In this document: one piece after another, positions 33,090 to 42,827 of the stretch
Position numbering within the stretch: the first letter of the stretch is position 1
How the letters are laid out: each line of letters starts with the position of its first letter
Assembly: GCF_000403455.2 (NCBI RefSeq)
Contig: NZ_KE159759.1
Span: 221,229 to 285,228 of the forward strand
Direction: 5' to 3'
Origin: Dorea sp. 5-2
Lineage (GTDB): Bacteria > Bacillota > Clostridia > Lachnospirales > Lachnospiraceae
Length of the DNA: 64,000 nt
Notes under the pieces: model-generated
The model's database searches: none
Told to the model about the DNA's origin: nothing
What the model saw: the letters and a program-made list of their open reading frames with translations, nothing else
Made by a program: the position numbers and the translations under genes

Positions 33090-34889
33090 TTACGACACAT
33101 TTCCATATCCTAAAATTTTCATACTATCTACCATGTAATTTTTCTGTCGTACTGCATCCCCCGAATTCCCTTCCACCGTATACACTCTCCCATTCTCACA
33201 TTTTTCCACAATCCCCACATGATCCGGATTCCCATCTCCGTTCCAGTCAAAGAAAATTATCGTTCCCGGCGACGGTTGGTAATTACTCCCCTGCCATTTC
33301 CCGTTCGTCTGAAACCACCTCATACCAGCAGAACATAAGGAAAACCTTGGAAACGTTCCATTTTCAATCAACCCACACTGGTCCGCGCACCAGGACACAA
33401 AGCAGGCGCACCACTCTTCCCTGCTGCCAAATCCATACCACGACCAGAACTTCTGTCCGCCCTCATTGCCAAGCTGTGTCATTGCCACCGACACCATCTG
33501 GCTGCTTCCAAATAATCCGGCAAACAAATTCCCACCGGAATAATACCGTAGCACATGAGGGACATATTCCGGATCTCCATATCCCGACCAGCCATGGGCA
33601 GCCGCCTGTTCCTGGGAAAAGCGGAGTGCATTCGCCTCACTGTATCCTCCATAATTCCGGATTGCCCATCCTATGTATCCATTGCCGTAATTATATCCCT
33701 GCAGGCTCAGTTTCATCTTGTCCATATCTTGGGGACTGGTGCATTCCGCCTGCCGGACACAGTCTGCATAGTTCTGAATCCCTACCCGGATGGAATACTC
33801 TGGATCTGTAATCCCGCCCGGACTATTTGGATACTGGGTATTATATGGGCATTCACTCGCCTGCATCGGATCTGTTCCCTGCCCTCCGGATTCCTGCATC
33901 ATGATCGCCTGTATCACCTGCACATACTCCGGGATACCATATTCTCGTGCATACCGCTGGATAATCGGTGTATAATTCAGCACCTCCGGACTTAAAGGTT
34001 CCGAACTCTGAGAACTGTTATTACAAAGGATTCCTCCGATGACTCCGATCATAATCACAAAGAACACGGCAATCCCGATACCGCCTGCCATAAGCGCCTG
34101 CAGAGATTTCACTGCAGATACCGCCGTCCTTACTGATGCTGAGATTCCTTTGGCTGTCGCCCGTACTGCCTTGTTTCCATAATAAACACCCTGCTTCGCC
34201 CCTGCCTGTGCTGCTTTCGCAGAATTAACCGCCATTCGCTTTGCCGCTGTTTCAGCATGAAGCTTCTGCCACCTCTGCGCCACCCCCATTCCTGTCCGAA
34301 CCTGCTTCGAGGAAGGATCGGGGAATTTCGTATTCACAATCCGGGGAGCTGTTTTCACTGACCGGCTGGAAGAAGCATGCAGACATGTTTTTCGATCCGG
34401 TTTCATCTTTATCTTTTGTCCGTTGGATATCTGATCTTTTGCCCGATTCTTTTTCACCCTCTCCATACCAGAGTTCCCTGTTCCCGATGCTGACGGCTGT
34501 CCCGGCATATCAGACTTTCCTGAAACAGTTGGATGTACTGATTCTCCTGCAGGTGCATTTTCTCCGGCATGTTCTATATTCTCTGCCAAGGCCTGTTCCC
34601 TGCTACGTTCCCGAATCTTCTCATAGGATTTCTTCACCATCCCACGCGCAATAGCAGAAGAAACAGACGCTGCTTTTCCTGCTGCCCATTCTTCTACCGT
34701 CTCTACTTTTGCGCTGGCGTATTCTGTTGGAGATTCCTGCCCTTCCCCCGCACGCACATTATCTGCAATCCGGTGAGATTTCTCCTTTGCCTCCAATGCC
34801 GTCATTTTTGCCAGTTCTTTCGGCATCTTTCCTGCCAGATTCCTCACCTTTGGTATCCGGCTACTTTCTTTCATTTTAATTTCTTTCAT
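33090..34889 (-). CDS. CwlT-like peptidoglycan hydrolase of the transfer machinery
   Basis: A 599-residue protein. The first 260 residues are basic and low-complexity, probably cytoplasmic. A membrane helix follows (LMAGGIGIAVFFVIMIGVIG). Residues about 310-440 form a lysozyme-like transglycosylase domain (YGIPEYVQVIQAIMMQESGG, then YNYGNGYIGWAIRNYGGYS). Residues about 470-599 form a CHAP/NlpC-like amidase domain with CACFVSWCADQCG and DHVGIVEKCENGRVYTVEGN, giving the Cys-His pair. It opens the cell wall for the conjugation channel (VirB1-like role). It differs from Tn916 Orf14 by its long N-terminal part. Confidence 0.87.
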   Translation of the reverse strand: MKEIKMKESSRIPKVRNLAGKMPKELAKMTALEAKEKSHRIADNVRAGEGQESPTEYASAKVETVEEWAAGKAASVSSAIARGMVKKSYEKIRERSREQALAENIEHAGENAPAGESVHPTVSGKSDMPGQPSASGTGNSGMERVKKNRAKDQISNGQKIKMKPDRKTCLHASSSRSVKTAPRIVNTKFPDPSSKQVRTGMGVAQRWQKLHAETAAKRMAVNSAKAAQAGAKQGVYYGNKAVRATAKGISASVRTAVSAVKSLQALMAGGIGIAVFFVIMIGVIGGILCNNSSQSSEPLSPEVLNYTPIIQRYAREYGIPEYVQVIQAIMMQESGGQGTDPMQASECPYNTQYPNSPGGITDPEYSIRVGIQNYADCVRQAECTSPQDMDKMKLSLQGYNYGNGYIGWAIRNYGGYSEANALRFSQEQAAAHGWSGYGDPEYVPHVLRYYSGGNLFAGLFGSSQMVSVAMTQLGNEGGQKFWSWYGFGSREEWCACFVSWCADQCGLIENGTFPRFSLCSAGMRWFQTNGKWQGSNYQPSPGTIIFFDWNGDGNPDHVGIVEKCENGRVYTVEGNSGDAVRQKNYMVDSMKILGYGNVS

Positions 34890-34999
34890 TCCTCATCCTC
34901 TTTTCCTCTCCCCACTCTTCCGACAGTCCTCCCATTACTCACCTTCCTTCACTCTCCCTGCAACTCCATTTACTTCCCTCATCACTTATTTTTCCTTTC

Positions 35000-35365
35000 C
35001 TATCGTTCCATTCCTCTATTCTGCTTTCCATCCTTACTCATATTCAATAGATAGCCCTTCATCTCCTGTACTGCCGCCCTGACCAACAGATGATTCTGGT
35101 AAGCCGGTATCAGTTTGATCTCTTCTAACGCAATCTTCCCGCCCTGATACAACGGCCAATTAATATCTGAATACTTTGACACTTTCGAATCCTTAAGATT
35201 GAATCCGATACCCGGTCCATAGGACAATCCTTTTTTACAGATCCGTTGATAAGCCTCCACCGCTTCTGGCAGGCTCAAATCCTCATACATTTCCCCGTAA
35301 TCCAAGAATTCCATACATTCCGCTGCAAAAAATGTAATTTTTGCTTTCTCCTGTTCTTCCACCAT
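35000..35365 (-). CDS. Conserved element protein, unknown function
   Basis: A 121-residue soluble protein with ribosome site AAGGATAAG before ATG 35365. FFAAECMEFLDYGEMYEDLS, then LPEAVEAYQRIC and INWPLYQGGKIALEEIKLIP, recall the small domains (YodL/LPD-like) scattered in large polyvalent proteins of mobile elements. There are no catalytic residues that I can point to. It lies between the hydrolase and the coiled-coil protein in the transfer operon. Confidence 0.6.
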   Translation of the reverse strand: MVEEQEKAKITFFAAECMEFLDYGEMYEDLSLPEAVEAYQRICKKGLSYGPGIGFNLKDSKVSKYSDINWPLYQGGKIALEEIKLIPAYQNHLLVRAAVQEMKGYLLNMSKDGKQNRGMER

Positions 35366-35376
35366 CTTATCCTTCG

Positions 35377-36177
35377 CTATCTCATTGCCTCCTTCTTTGT
35401 CTCTAACTTCTTAATTGGTGCTCTATTCCCTTTGTCTGCCAGCTTTTTTTCCTGCAAAGAACGAAGGCTTTCTTTTACAGAAGGTTTTCGGATCTCTTCC
35501 ACCCTCTGCCCAAGAGAATCTAATCTCTTAAGTGTCTGGTCTGTCTGCTCTTCCATGCCATTTAACACTCCAATCGTTCCATACAGCATTTTCTGCATCT
35601 GGAATACCGCCCCTGCCTCTACATCACGGGAGCCTGTCGCCATCGTTTCTCTTCCTGCAAGCTCCCGTTTTATGTTTCCCAGGTGCATCTTCACCCCGTA
35701 CATCTCATCCCCAATGTTAGACAGCCTGTCTATTCCTCGATCCACACTCTCAATCGAACAATGGAGATGTGTTCTCACTGTCTGAAGCCCTTTTCGGATA
35801 CCCAAGAAATCAATAGTCTGATAAACCGCCAGAGTTCCTTTTTCTTTAAAACCTTTGATGGTCCGGTTCACACCATTTACGAAGTGAACTTTCAATACCT
35901 GAAGCTGCACCTTGGCTTCTTTGACCTTACCCTCTACTGCCCTCACTGTTTTTAATGCCGACTGTCTGAGTCCTTTTCCCTTCATCTGATCTAATTGTTG
36001 CTTGACATCCTGAAGCTCCGACAACACCTTCCCGAACTGCTCATCCATACTGTCTATATAATCAGCCAGGCTTAAGACCTGCTCCATTTCTTCTTTTAAT
36101 CCATTTTCATCCAGAATCTGAAATAATTCCTTCAGATTCTCCTGCTCCCTTAATGGGACGGATAATGATGATCCCAT
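35377..36177 (-). CDS. Coiled-coil protein of the transfer operon (DUF6674-like)
   Basis: ATG at 36177 has GGGAG upstream and is preferred over 36204. The 266-residue product is almost entirely helical. An N-terminal segment (LKELFQILDENGLKEEMEQV) is followed by long heptad regions (VLSELQDVKQQLDQMKGKGL) and a basic C-terminus. Similar proteins sit beside VirB4 in Lachnospiraceae conjugative elements (DUF6674, from memory). No enzymatic motif. It may be a structural or regulatory part of the transfer complex. Confidence 0.6.
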   Translation of the reverse strand: MGSSLSVPLREQENLKELFQILDENGLKEEMEQVLSLADYIDSMDEQFGKVLSELQDVKQQLDQMKGKGLRQSALKTVRAVEGKVKEAKVQLQVLKVHFVNGVNRTIKGFKEKGTLAVYQTIDFLGIRKGLQTVRTHLHCSIESVDRGIDRLSNIGDEMYGVKMHLGNIKRELAGRETMATGSRDVEAGAVFQMQKMLYGTIGVLNGMEEQTDQTLKRLDSLGQRVEEIRKPSVKESLRSLQEKKLADKGNRAPIKKLETKKEAMR

Positions 36178-36356
36178 ATTTCCACTCTCCCTTCTACATT
36201 TCATTTACCTGAAAAAGCAGCCCGCCTGGGATCTCCACTCTCATGCAGGCCGCATATTTCTTATATCTTGCCATTTCTGTTTATCTTCTTTCTCAGCAAG
36301 CTGACAAGATTCCTATCTCTATTTATCTCTTTCTATCTCAACAGGCTTATAAATTC

Positions 36357-38723
36357 CTAGTTTTCATCTCCAGTATCCTTCCATCCTCTCCCCTGGAAGT
36401 CTCCTGCCGATGTGGACATTAGTTCGAAGAGCTTCGTATTTTTCGGGAACGTATTCTCAAAAGGCACGATATTCCCAGAGCACCGGATCAGCCCGTGCCC
36501 CGCTCCCACATTGGTGATATAAGAAAGCTGGTTATCGGAAATATTCAAAAGCCGTGCCAACTCTTCCCTGTCCGTACTTGACTGATTCAATAAAATCAAG
36601 AACTCACTATTGGCAAGCATCAGCCTTGCCGTATCGGACTTCAGGAGTTCCTCCACGTTTTGCGTCAAACCTGTCACAAAGCCATAATACTTTCGGATTC
36701 TCTTATATAATCGGTAGAAGAAATCCGCGCTGTACTGATATCTGAATAGCAGATAAAACTCATCTGCAAAAATCCAGGTAGTCCTCCCTTTCTTCCAGTT
36801 CTGGATCACCCGGTTGAAAATACTGTCAAGCGTCACCAGCATGCCAAGGGGCATCAGCTGTTCGCCCAGTTCCCGGATGTCATAATCAATGATCCGGCTC
36901 TTCGTATTGACATTGGTCGGCTGCGCAAAGGTATTCAGGCTTCCATTGATAAAAAGTTCCGAAGACAAGGCAAGCCCTCTCGCCTCTTCCTCCGGCTGTA
37001 ACATCAGCGCCCGGTACAGATCCTTTAGTGTCGGCACCTCTTCTTTGTATCCGCTTCGGATGTAATCCCGGTAGACATCTGCCGTACACCGGTCCAGGAT
37101 GGATTTCTCCTTCGCGGACAGATTGCCTGCACCGACCAACTGCTCAAAGAGTGACAGGATAAATTCCGACTTCTCAATCAACGGATTCTTATCATCTCCA
37201 TATGCCGCATCCATATCCAACGCATTCAGATGAGTATCCGAAGTTGCAGAAATGCGGATAACCTCCCCGTCCAGAGCCTCCACCAGGGAGACAAATTCAG
37301 ACTCCGGGTCAAGGATCAGGATATCGTCATCCGTAGATAAAGCAAGGTCTACGATCTCTTCCTTCGCCGAAAAGCTCTTTCCAGAACCGCTGACACCAAG
37401 ACGGAAGGAGTTTCCATTCAGAAGCTTTCTACGGTCTGCCACAATCATATTTTTGCTCACCGCATTCTGTCCGTAGTAAATACCGCCCGGCTGCATGACC
37501 TCCTGGGTATGGAACGGGATCAGCACCGCCGTCGACTCTGTGGTCAGCGTCCGCAGTGCATGGATCTTACGCAGGCCATAAGGAAGCACTGTATTCAGGC
37601 CGTCCACTTGCTGCCATTTTAAAACGGACATCTGACAGAGCGCTTTCCTTCCCACAGAAAGCAGGGTATCCGTATCAGAATCCAGCTGCTTCTTGCTGTC
37701 TGCCATATGCACCATCGTCAGAAGCCCGAACATCATCCGCTGGTCCCTGGTAGTCAGGTCGTCCAGCATTTCCTTCGTCTCCTTCCTCTGCAGTTCCATA
37801 TCATAGGGAACCACGGCAGAAAAGTTATTATTCGCATTCTGCCGTCTCTGCCAATTCGTCACGTTGGTCTCTACCCCAAGGAGTCGGTTCTGTATCTCAC
37901 GCACCGCTTCATCCGTCGGCACCGGCAGGATATCAATGGACAGCATTAAGTCCCGGCTCAGGCCGCAGAGTTCGGAGATCATGTCATCCTTCACATAGCT
38001 GGCATAATCCTGCATATACAAAACCCTTCCGTACCTGCCGTCGATCTTAAAAAAGTCTTTATGGAACTCCATGGATTCCGGGCAGATCCAGTCCTTAAAA
38101 CTGCCGCCTCTTTTTGCCGAACCCTTCAGGTCAAATGGAAAACAAGGCGGATCCCCTGCCTTAAAGAAATCCCGAAAGATCTGCAGACGTTCTCCTGCAT
38201 CCAGTTCCTCTGCCGTAGAGGACAGCTTCGCCAGATGTGTGACGATGTCCGTACCTACACGGGCAAAATATGTCCTCGCCTCATCCACGCTCTTCTTGTG
38301 AATACTGACAGTGAGATACCGCTCCTGAAAAATACTGTTGTTGGTGCCGCTGACTTTCGAGCGCAGCATTTCATTGTATTCCTCCCGGTACCGGTCAAGC
38401 CTGTCCCCCTTCATGGGAATCAACAGGGACTCTTCAAATTCTTCCTTATTGATCCTGCGGTTATTCAGCGTAATCTTTACCGAAGAGCCAGAATCCAACG
38501 CATTCAAGAGTTCCGAATAGTCTAAGAACATTTCCATCTTGTCGCTCTTGCTTGCGATATAATAATTGATATCGGAAAACCGGAATGACTTTGAAAATTT
38601 ATTCCCCACCTGAAAGATCCCGTCCTGCCAGATCCTCTGTATGGGAACCGCCTGCTGCACAGACTTGGGGACTTTGAACTTCTCCCGGTCCATCTTCATC
38701 GCCTGATTTAATGTCTTAATCAC
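36357..38723 (-). CDS. VirB4-family conjugation ATPase
   Basis: I prefer the GTG start at 38723, with AGGAGG seven bases upstream; an ATG at 38729 is too close to that site. The product has 788 residues. The N-terminal 400 residues are the VirB4/TraE domain. The C-terminal part has Walker A LGVSGSGKSFSAKEE and Walker B TTWIFADEFYLLF, and later GLTQNVEELLKSD and FLILLNQSSTDREELA, as in TraE/TrsE of Gram-positive elements. It drives assembly and substrate transfer at the inner face of the membrane. It overlaps PrgI by 8 bases. Confidence 0.92.
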   Translation of the reverse strand: MIKTLNQAMKMDREKFKVPKSVQQAVPIQRIWQDGIFQVGNKFSKSFRFSDINYYIASKSDKMEMFLDYSELLNALDSGSSVKITLNNRRINKEEFEESLLIPMKGDRLDRYREEYNEMLRSKVSGTNNSIFQERYLTVSIHKKSVDEARTYFARVGTDIVTHLAKLSSTAEELDAGERLQIFRDFFKAGDPPCFPFDLKGSAKRGGSFKDWICPESMEFHKDFFKIDGRYGRVLYMQDYASYVKDDMISELCGLSRDLMLSIDILPVPTDEAVREIQNRLLGVETNVTNWQRRQNANNNFSAVVPYDMELQRKETKEMLDDLTTRDQRMMFGLLTMVHMADSKKQLDSDTDTLLSVGRKALCQMSVLKWQQVDGLNTVLPYGLRKIHALRTLTTESTAVLIPFHTQEVMQPGGIYYGQNAVSKNMIVADRRKLLNGNSFRLGVSGSGKSFSAKEEIVDLALSTDDDILILDPESEFVSLVEALDGEVIRISATSDTHLNALDMDAAYGDDKNPLIEKSEFILSLFEQLVGAGNLSAKEKSILDRCTADVYRDYIRSGYKEEVPTLKDLYRALMLQPEEEARGLALSSELFINGSLNTFAQPTNVNTKSRIIDYDIRELGEQLMPLGMLVTLDSIFNRVIQNWKKGRTTWIFADEFYLLFRYQYSADFFYRLYKRIRKYYGFVTGLTQNVEELLKSDTARLMLANSEFLILLNQSSTDREELARLLNISDNQLSYITNVGAGHGLIRCSGNIVPFENTFPKNTKLFELMSTSAGDFQGRGWKDTGDEN

Positions 38724-39231
38724 TGGCATCCCTCCTTCTACTTTTGCTTACCGGTCTTTTTCCAGAAGATATCTTTCCGGTATTGCTCTTATTTCTGGCT
38801 TTGTGCCTTTTTCTCTTCTTCTGTTCCTGCCTCTCCCTTGTCTTTCTCTGTCTCTTTTCATTCTGCAGGATGCTGATATTTTTTCCGGTCTTCTCTCCTT
38901 GGAGAATGGCCTCTTCCATACAGGAATAGTACAGATCCTCCGACTGGAAGAGCAGACGTTTCGGATATAAGAACTCCGATTTCACAAATGCCCACAGGAA
39001 CTGTTCTGCCGTCATGCCATGGTATCTGAAAAAACCGCAGGCTGCAAACGGAGCCGCCCCCGCCATGCAGAGCCATCCGGTCAATTCCTCCCCTGCCAGA
39101 TCCCGTATCCCAAAATAAATCCCTACCGCCGTAAGAACAGCAAGCAGGGAACAGATAAACTGGCGCATATTTAAACCGAAAAACATAGACTCCTGATAAT
39201 CCCGGATCTCCTTATTCATTTTTATTTCCAT
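38716..39231 (-). CDS. PrgI-family membrane protein of the transfer channel
   Basis: The 171-residue product has two close membrane helices near the N-terminus (FICSLLAVLTAVGIYFGI and GWLCMAGAAPFAACGFF) and the phrase FLWAFVKSEFLYPKRLLF, typical of PrgI (VirB3-like) proteins. A highly basic C-terminal tail follows (RKTRERQEQKKRKRHKARNK and on). It always stands directly before VirB4, as here. The ribosome site GGAG lies inside the end of the preceding gene, so translation is coupled. Confidence 0.85.
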   Translation of the reverse strand: MEIKMNKEIRDYQESMFFGLNMRQFICSLLAVLTAVGIYFGIRDLAGEELTGWLCMAGAAPFAACGFFRYHGMTAEQFLWAFVKSEFLYPKRLLFQSEDLYYSCMEEAILQGEKTGKNISILQNEKRQRKTRERQEQKKRKRHKARNKSNTGKISSGKRPVSKSRRRDASD

Positions 39232-39234
39232 ATG

Positions 39235-39705
39235 TTATCGCTCCAATCCTCTCTTTTTCTTCGATGTCCAATCCTTTCCAACTGTCCGGTGAGCCTTATC
39301 TTCCCAATCCTTTTCCTCCGCTTGTTCTTTCCCTTTGATTCCATGCAGGCTTCGGTATTCCTCCACTCCCGCCGGATCATATTCTGCCAACCGATCCAGA
39401 TCGAAGGCCGCCTTTGCATACTCGGCGTATCCGGAATACCCCTTTTCTGGCAGGATCCTGCCAAGCTTATGCCTCTCTATGAATTCCATTAGGTTCTTGC
39501 AGTCATTCCGTTCGATATATCCTTCATTGACTCCGGCCGGACTGTAGGGCAGGTTTATCGTCAGATTGGAAAATGGCTCCAATCCTCCTTCTCCCCTACT
39601 GAACAGCCCAACATACAGGCGTTCTCCCACCTTGTAGGAGGATACTGTAATTACCACCTCCACCGCCTCTTCTCCGTTTCCAAAACTCAACATTTTTTCT
39701 TTCAT
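39235..39705 (-). CDS. DUF4313 family protein
   Basis: The likely start is ATG at 39705 after AGGAG, giving 156 residues. The domain spans about residues 8-115: VEVVITVSSYKVGERLYVGL, FSNLTINLPYSPAGVNEGYI and GRILPEKGYSGYAEYAKAAF. DUF4313 proteins accompany the transfer genes of Tn1549-like and related elements. Their function is unknown. The C-terminus is basic and charged. It overlaps the ribosome site of PrgI. Confidence 0.75.
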   Translation of the reverse strand: MKEKMLSFGNGEEAVEVVITVSSYKVGERLYVGLFSRGEGGLEPFSNLTINLPYSPAGVNEGYIERNDCKNLMEFIERHKLGRILPEKGYSGYAEYAKAAFDLDRLAEYDPAGVEEYRSLHGIKGKEQAEEKDWEDKAHRTVGKDWTSKKKRGLER

Positions 39706-39775
39706 ACTCTTTTTATCTCCTGTCATCCTATCCTGTTATGCTTCCTCACTCATGATTGCTCCTTTGCTTCTTATC

Positions 39776-40615
39776 CTATAATCCCATGATCTCTTTCACG
39801 ATCCTGTCCGATGCTTTTACTGCCCCCACCAGTACCAGAAGGTTAAATACCAATTCCCCTACATAGTTCCATACGATCGTCACTGCCGAGAGGCTTTCAT
39901 CCCCCACAGCCGGGGGACTAGCCGCAAACACAGAGAAGATGATGCAGGCAAGCGCGATGATGGCTCCCTCCAGGCATACCCCGGTGTAGGACCGGATGAA
40001 GTTCTTTCCCACGGACTGGGTGGGTTCCCCGGCAAAGGTCGATATGGGGATGGGTGCGATCGCCGTATACATATACAGTTTGAACATCCGTCCATACACG
40101 GTCAGGATCATGATAAAGGACAATACCGTGATCAACAGGCTGCCAAGCAGTGTCACGATCCATAGGGGGATGGCTTCCAGCATCCCCACGGATTCGATCT
40201 TATCCACGATCTCTGCCGGGAGCTCCGTCACCCCCTGGGACGCTCCGGCGCCTGTCATAATGGAGGACACTATTCCCTGTACGATGGAAAATACTGCCGT
40301 CAGCAATTCCAGTCCATACATGACCGCCCCCTGTGCCAGAGCGAAACGGATGAACGCCTTTACCGCATGCTCCGGCTTTTTCATATCCGCATAGCTCGCG
40401 CAGGTCCTTACGATCCCCACCGCAAAGAACAATACCAGCAAGCCGTACCCGATTGCTTTCAAAGTATCATTGATTCCGGTCATCACCTGCCAGATTGCGC
40501 CTCCTTTGAAACTCTCCGGATCCTGCGTCAGCAGCGACCAGATCTCTGCCAGCTTCCCATTCCAGGTCGCCAGAGCCGAATTCAGGTTCTGGACAATCCA
40601 GTTATCACTTTCCAA
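39776..40615 (-). CDS. VirB6/TrbL-like polytopic membrane protein
   Basis: The start is TTG at 40615 (MESDNWIVQNLNSALATWNG) with GAGGTG upstream. The 279 residues hold about six membrane segments, for example YGLLVLFFAVGIVRTCASYA and LLGSLLITVLSFIMILTVYG. This is the pattern of the conjugal-transfer TrbL/VirB6 proteins in Gram-positive elements (CD0411-like). The product forms part of the membrane pore. Order next to Maff2 and VirD4 supports the call. Confidence 0.82.
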   Translation of the reverse strand: MESDNWIVQNLNSALATWNGKLAEIWSLLTQDPESFKGGAIWQVMTGINDTLKAIGYGLLVLFFAVGIVRTCASYADMKKPEHAVKAFIRFALAQGAVMYGLELLTAVFSIVQGIVSSIMTGAGASQGVTELPAEIVDKIESVGMLEAIPLWIVTLLGSLLITVLSFIMILTVYGRMFKLYMYTAIAPIPISTFAGEPTQSVGKNFIRSYTGVCLEGAIIALACIIFSVFAASPPAVGDESLSAVTIVWNYVGELVFNLLVLVGAVKASDRIVKEIMGL

Positions 40616-40667
40616 TTTTATTTCACCTCACCTTCCACAGTATGTTGTATACTGCCGCTATGCCGTC

Positions 40668-41045
40668 CTAACCTACAATCAAGTCCAGTATCTCCTTGGC
40701 AAAGGTAATGATGATCCCTCCGGCAAGTGTCAGGAACCCGTTGGCCCTCTGGCTTGGATCATGGCTCTTCAGCGACAATCCAACCTGCACAATTCCAAAG
40801 CCAAGCAGGATTAACCCAATGGCACGGATCAGGGAGAAAATAAAGGTAGACAGGTTGTTCACTACTGTCAGCGGATCCCCGCCTGTCGCACAGGCTGTGA
40901 CCGTACCTGCATAAAACATGAAAACAAGTGCCGCATAAGCCGCAAATGTTTTCCGCTGTCTTGGACTCATCGGTAACGGTGCGGTCTTCTTTACATCTGT
41001 TCCATCTTGTGATCCATATTTCTTTTTTACGTTATAAAATTTCAT
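40668..41045 (-). CDS. Maff2-family membrane protein
   Basis: ATG at 41045 has GGAGG eight bases upstream; a TTG at 41060 overlaps the site. The product has 125 residues. Its C-terminal 60 residues match Maff2 (VNNLSTFIFSLIRAIGLILL then GFGIVQVGLSLKSHDPSQRA), with two membrane helices. An additional N-terminal basic segment and one more helix (TFAAYAALVFMFYAGTVTAC) make it about twice the usual Maff2 length. This is a VirB2-like position (small membrane protein between VirD4 and VirB6). Confidence 0.8.
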   Translation of the reverse strand: MKFYNVKKKYGSQDGTDVKKTAPLPMSPRQRKTFAAYAALVFMFYAGTVTACATGGDPLTVVNNLSTFIFSLIRAIGLILLGFGIVQVGLSLKSHDPSQRANGFLTLAGGIIITFAKEILDLIVG

Positions 41046-41060
41046 CTGGCATTCCTCCAA

Positions 41061-42827
41061 TCAAAAAGGCTCCCCGGCTAATTCTTCACCAGAGAGCAGT
41101 TCATAGTCTTCACATCGAGTTTCATCAAATACCGGCAGATCATGTGCCAGCGGCGCTTCTGCATAGTCATAGGGTGCGGCGCCTCCATCCTCCGTATCCT
41201 TGATATTGGGATGCGTCAGCAGGTTGTATTTCTGATCAATCACAGCACGTTCCCCACGGACAAACAGCATGGCATAATCATTATCCAGCATACGGACTTC
41301 ATCCGGCATCAGAAGCTCCCTCCCGCTCTGCTGAAAATTAGTAGAATAACTGCCGGATTTTCCCTTGGTCTGCCCATAAGTATTCGTGTCTATGGTCTCC
41401 TTTCCAAGCAGCTCTGAGAGGTACTTGTGCGTCTCTTTTTCATTACCGCCAAGATATAATAATTCGTCGCAGTTGCCCACCAAGCTCTCATGGGAATCTT
41501 TAAAAAGCGCCTTGATCTGGCTCATATTCTGGACGATGATACTACAGGAAATAGACCTGGAACGCATAGTTGCCAGCACCTTTTCAAAATCATCCGGCAG
41601 CGCCACATTGGCCCATTCATCCATAATACAGTGTACCGGCACCGGCAGCTTCCCGCCGTGCAATCGGTCTGCCACATAATACAGTGTCTGGAATAACTGG
41701 CTGTAAATCATGCCTACCAGATAGTTCAGGGACGTATCCGCATCCGGGATACAGCAGAATAATGCGACCTTCTTCTCCCCGATACTGGCAAGATCCAGCT
41801 CATCCGTACACGTCAGGTTCGCGATCTGCTTTAAGTTAAATGCTGCAAGCCTCACTCCCACGGAAATCAAAATACTTTTTGCTGTCTTGCCCGCGGCCTG
41901 TTTGTAAATATGATACTGCTTCACCGCGATACTTTCCGGATCCCGCATTTCCAGCCGCTCAAATAAGATATCCAGCGGTGACTCGTAATCCTCGTCTTCT
42001 TCTTTCACCTGCGCCGAAGCCAGCATCTCCATAATCATGGGGAAGTTCTGCTCTTCCGGCGGCGCTTCGTGCAGAAGATACATCATTAACGCCTGCAGAA
42101 GCGCCGTCTCACTCTTTTCCCAAAAGGGATCCGAAGGCTGCGCGCCCTTCGGAGTTGTATTTTTAATGAGATTTGTAATCAGGCGCAGCACGTCCTTATC
42201 ATCCTGCACATATTTGAAAGGATTATAACAAAAGGACGTATCCGGATGGATCAGGTCGAACACCCGGACGTCATATCCTTTCTTCTTCAGCAGATGCCCG
42301 GTTTTCCGAAGCAGCTCAGCCTTGGGATCTGTGACCACCATGGAACAGTTGCACTGCATGATATTGGGGATGGCGTAGGTCCTTGACTTTCCTGCGCCGG
42401 TCCCGCCGATCACCAGGACATTTAAGTTTCTCCGGTGCTTATAGCAGTCCAATCCCATACGGAAATTCTGTGTCAACAGGAGATTCTGGCTGTAATGCTT
42501 ATCACTGTATTTTTTACACAGCTTTCCCGCTTCTCCCCACTTAGCGGAGCCATGTTCTTCTCCCCTACGGTAGTTCCGCTGGTTCGCATAGAAAATACCG
42601 ACTCCCATCCCATACAGGATGGTGCAGACTAGCAGCGATTTTACCGTATATTCTGTGAAATAGATCTGAAACGGATGATTTAATTTCTCCGCAAGGATCC
42701 CCATAAGCTCCATCAGATTTCTGTCCGGCTGGACGGAATCCGCGATCAGCAGAGCCGCCCACCAGACAACCGGAAGGGCGAAAAGCCAGATAATCCACTC
42801 TGACTTCCCGCCCTTCTTTACCGGGAT
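41061..42827 (-). CDS. VirD4/TraG coupling protein, probable non-standard start
   Basis: The ATPase part is complete: Walker A VIGGTGAGKSRTYA, Walker B HCIMDEWANVALP and SIIVQNMSQIKALF. It couples the relaxase-DNA complex to the channel. The first ATG (42713) lacks a ribosome site and leaves out the first membrane helix. The frame upstream encodes IPVKKGGKSEWIIWLFALPV then VWWAALLIADSVQP, a normal VirD4 N-terminus. The only candidate start there is ATC at 42825-42827, right after GGAGGG and overlapping the DUF4314 stop codon. With it the protein has 588 residues. A sequencing error or a true ATC start are both possible. Confidence 0.88.
   Translation of the reverse strand: MPVKKGGKSEWIIWLFALPVVWWAALLIADSVQPDRNLMELMGILAEKLNHPFQIYFTEYTVKSLLVCTILYGMGVGIFYANQRNYRRGEEHGSAKWGEAGKLCKKYSDKHYSQNLLLTQNFRMGLDCYKHRRNLNVLVIGGTGAGKSRTYAIPNIMQCNCSMVVTDPKAELLRKTGHLLKKKGYDVRVFDLIHPDTSFCYNPFKYVQDDKDVLRLITNLIKNTTPKGAQPSDPFWEKSETALLQALMMYLLHEAPPEEQNFPMIMEMLASAQVKEEDEDYESPLDILFERLEMRDPESIAVKQYHIYKQAAGKTAKSILISVGVRLAAFNLKQIANLTCTDELDLASIGEKKVALFCCIPDADTSLNYLVGMIYSQLFQTLYYVADRLHGGKLPVPVHCIMDEWANVALPDDFEKVLATMRSRSISCSIIVQNMSQIKALFKDSHESLVGNCDELLYLGGNEKETHKYLSELLGKETIDTNTYGQTKGKSGSYSTNFQQSGRELLMPDEVRMLDNDYAMLFVRGERAVIDQKYNLLTHPNIKDTEDGGAAPYDYAEAPLAHDLPVFDETRCEDYELLSGEELAGEPF

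Noticed and set aside
33038..33811. 257-codon plus-strand frame
   Set aside because: Antisense to the CwlT-like hydrolase gene, Pro/His/Ser-rich as expected of a shadow frame.
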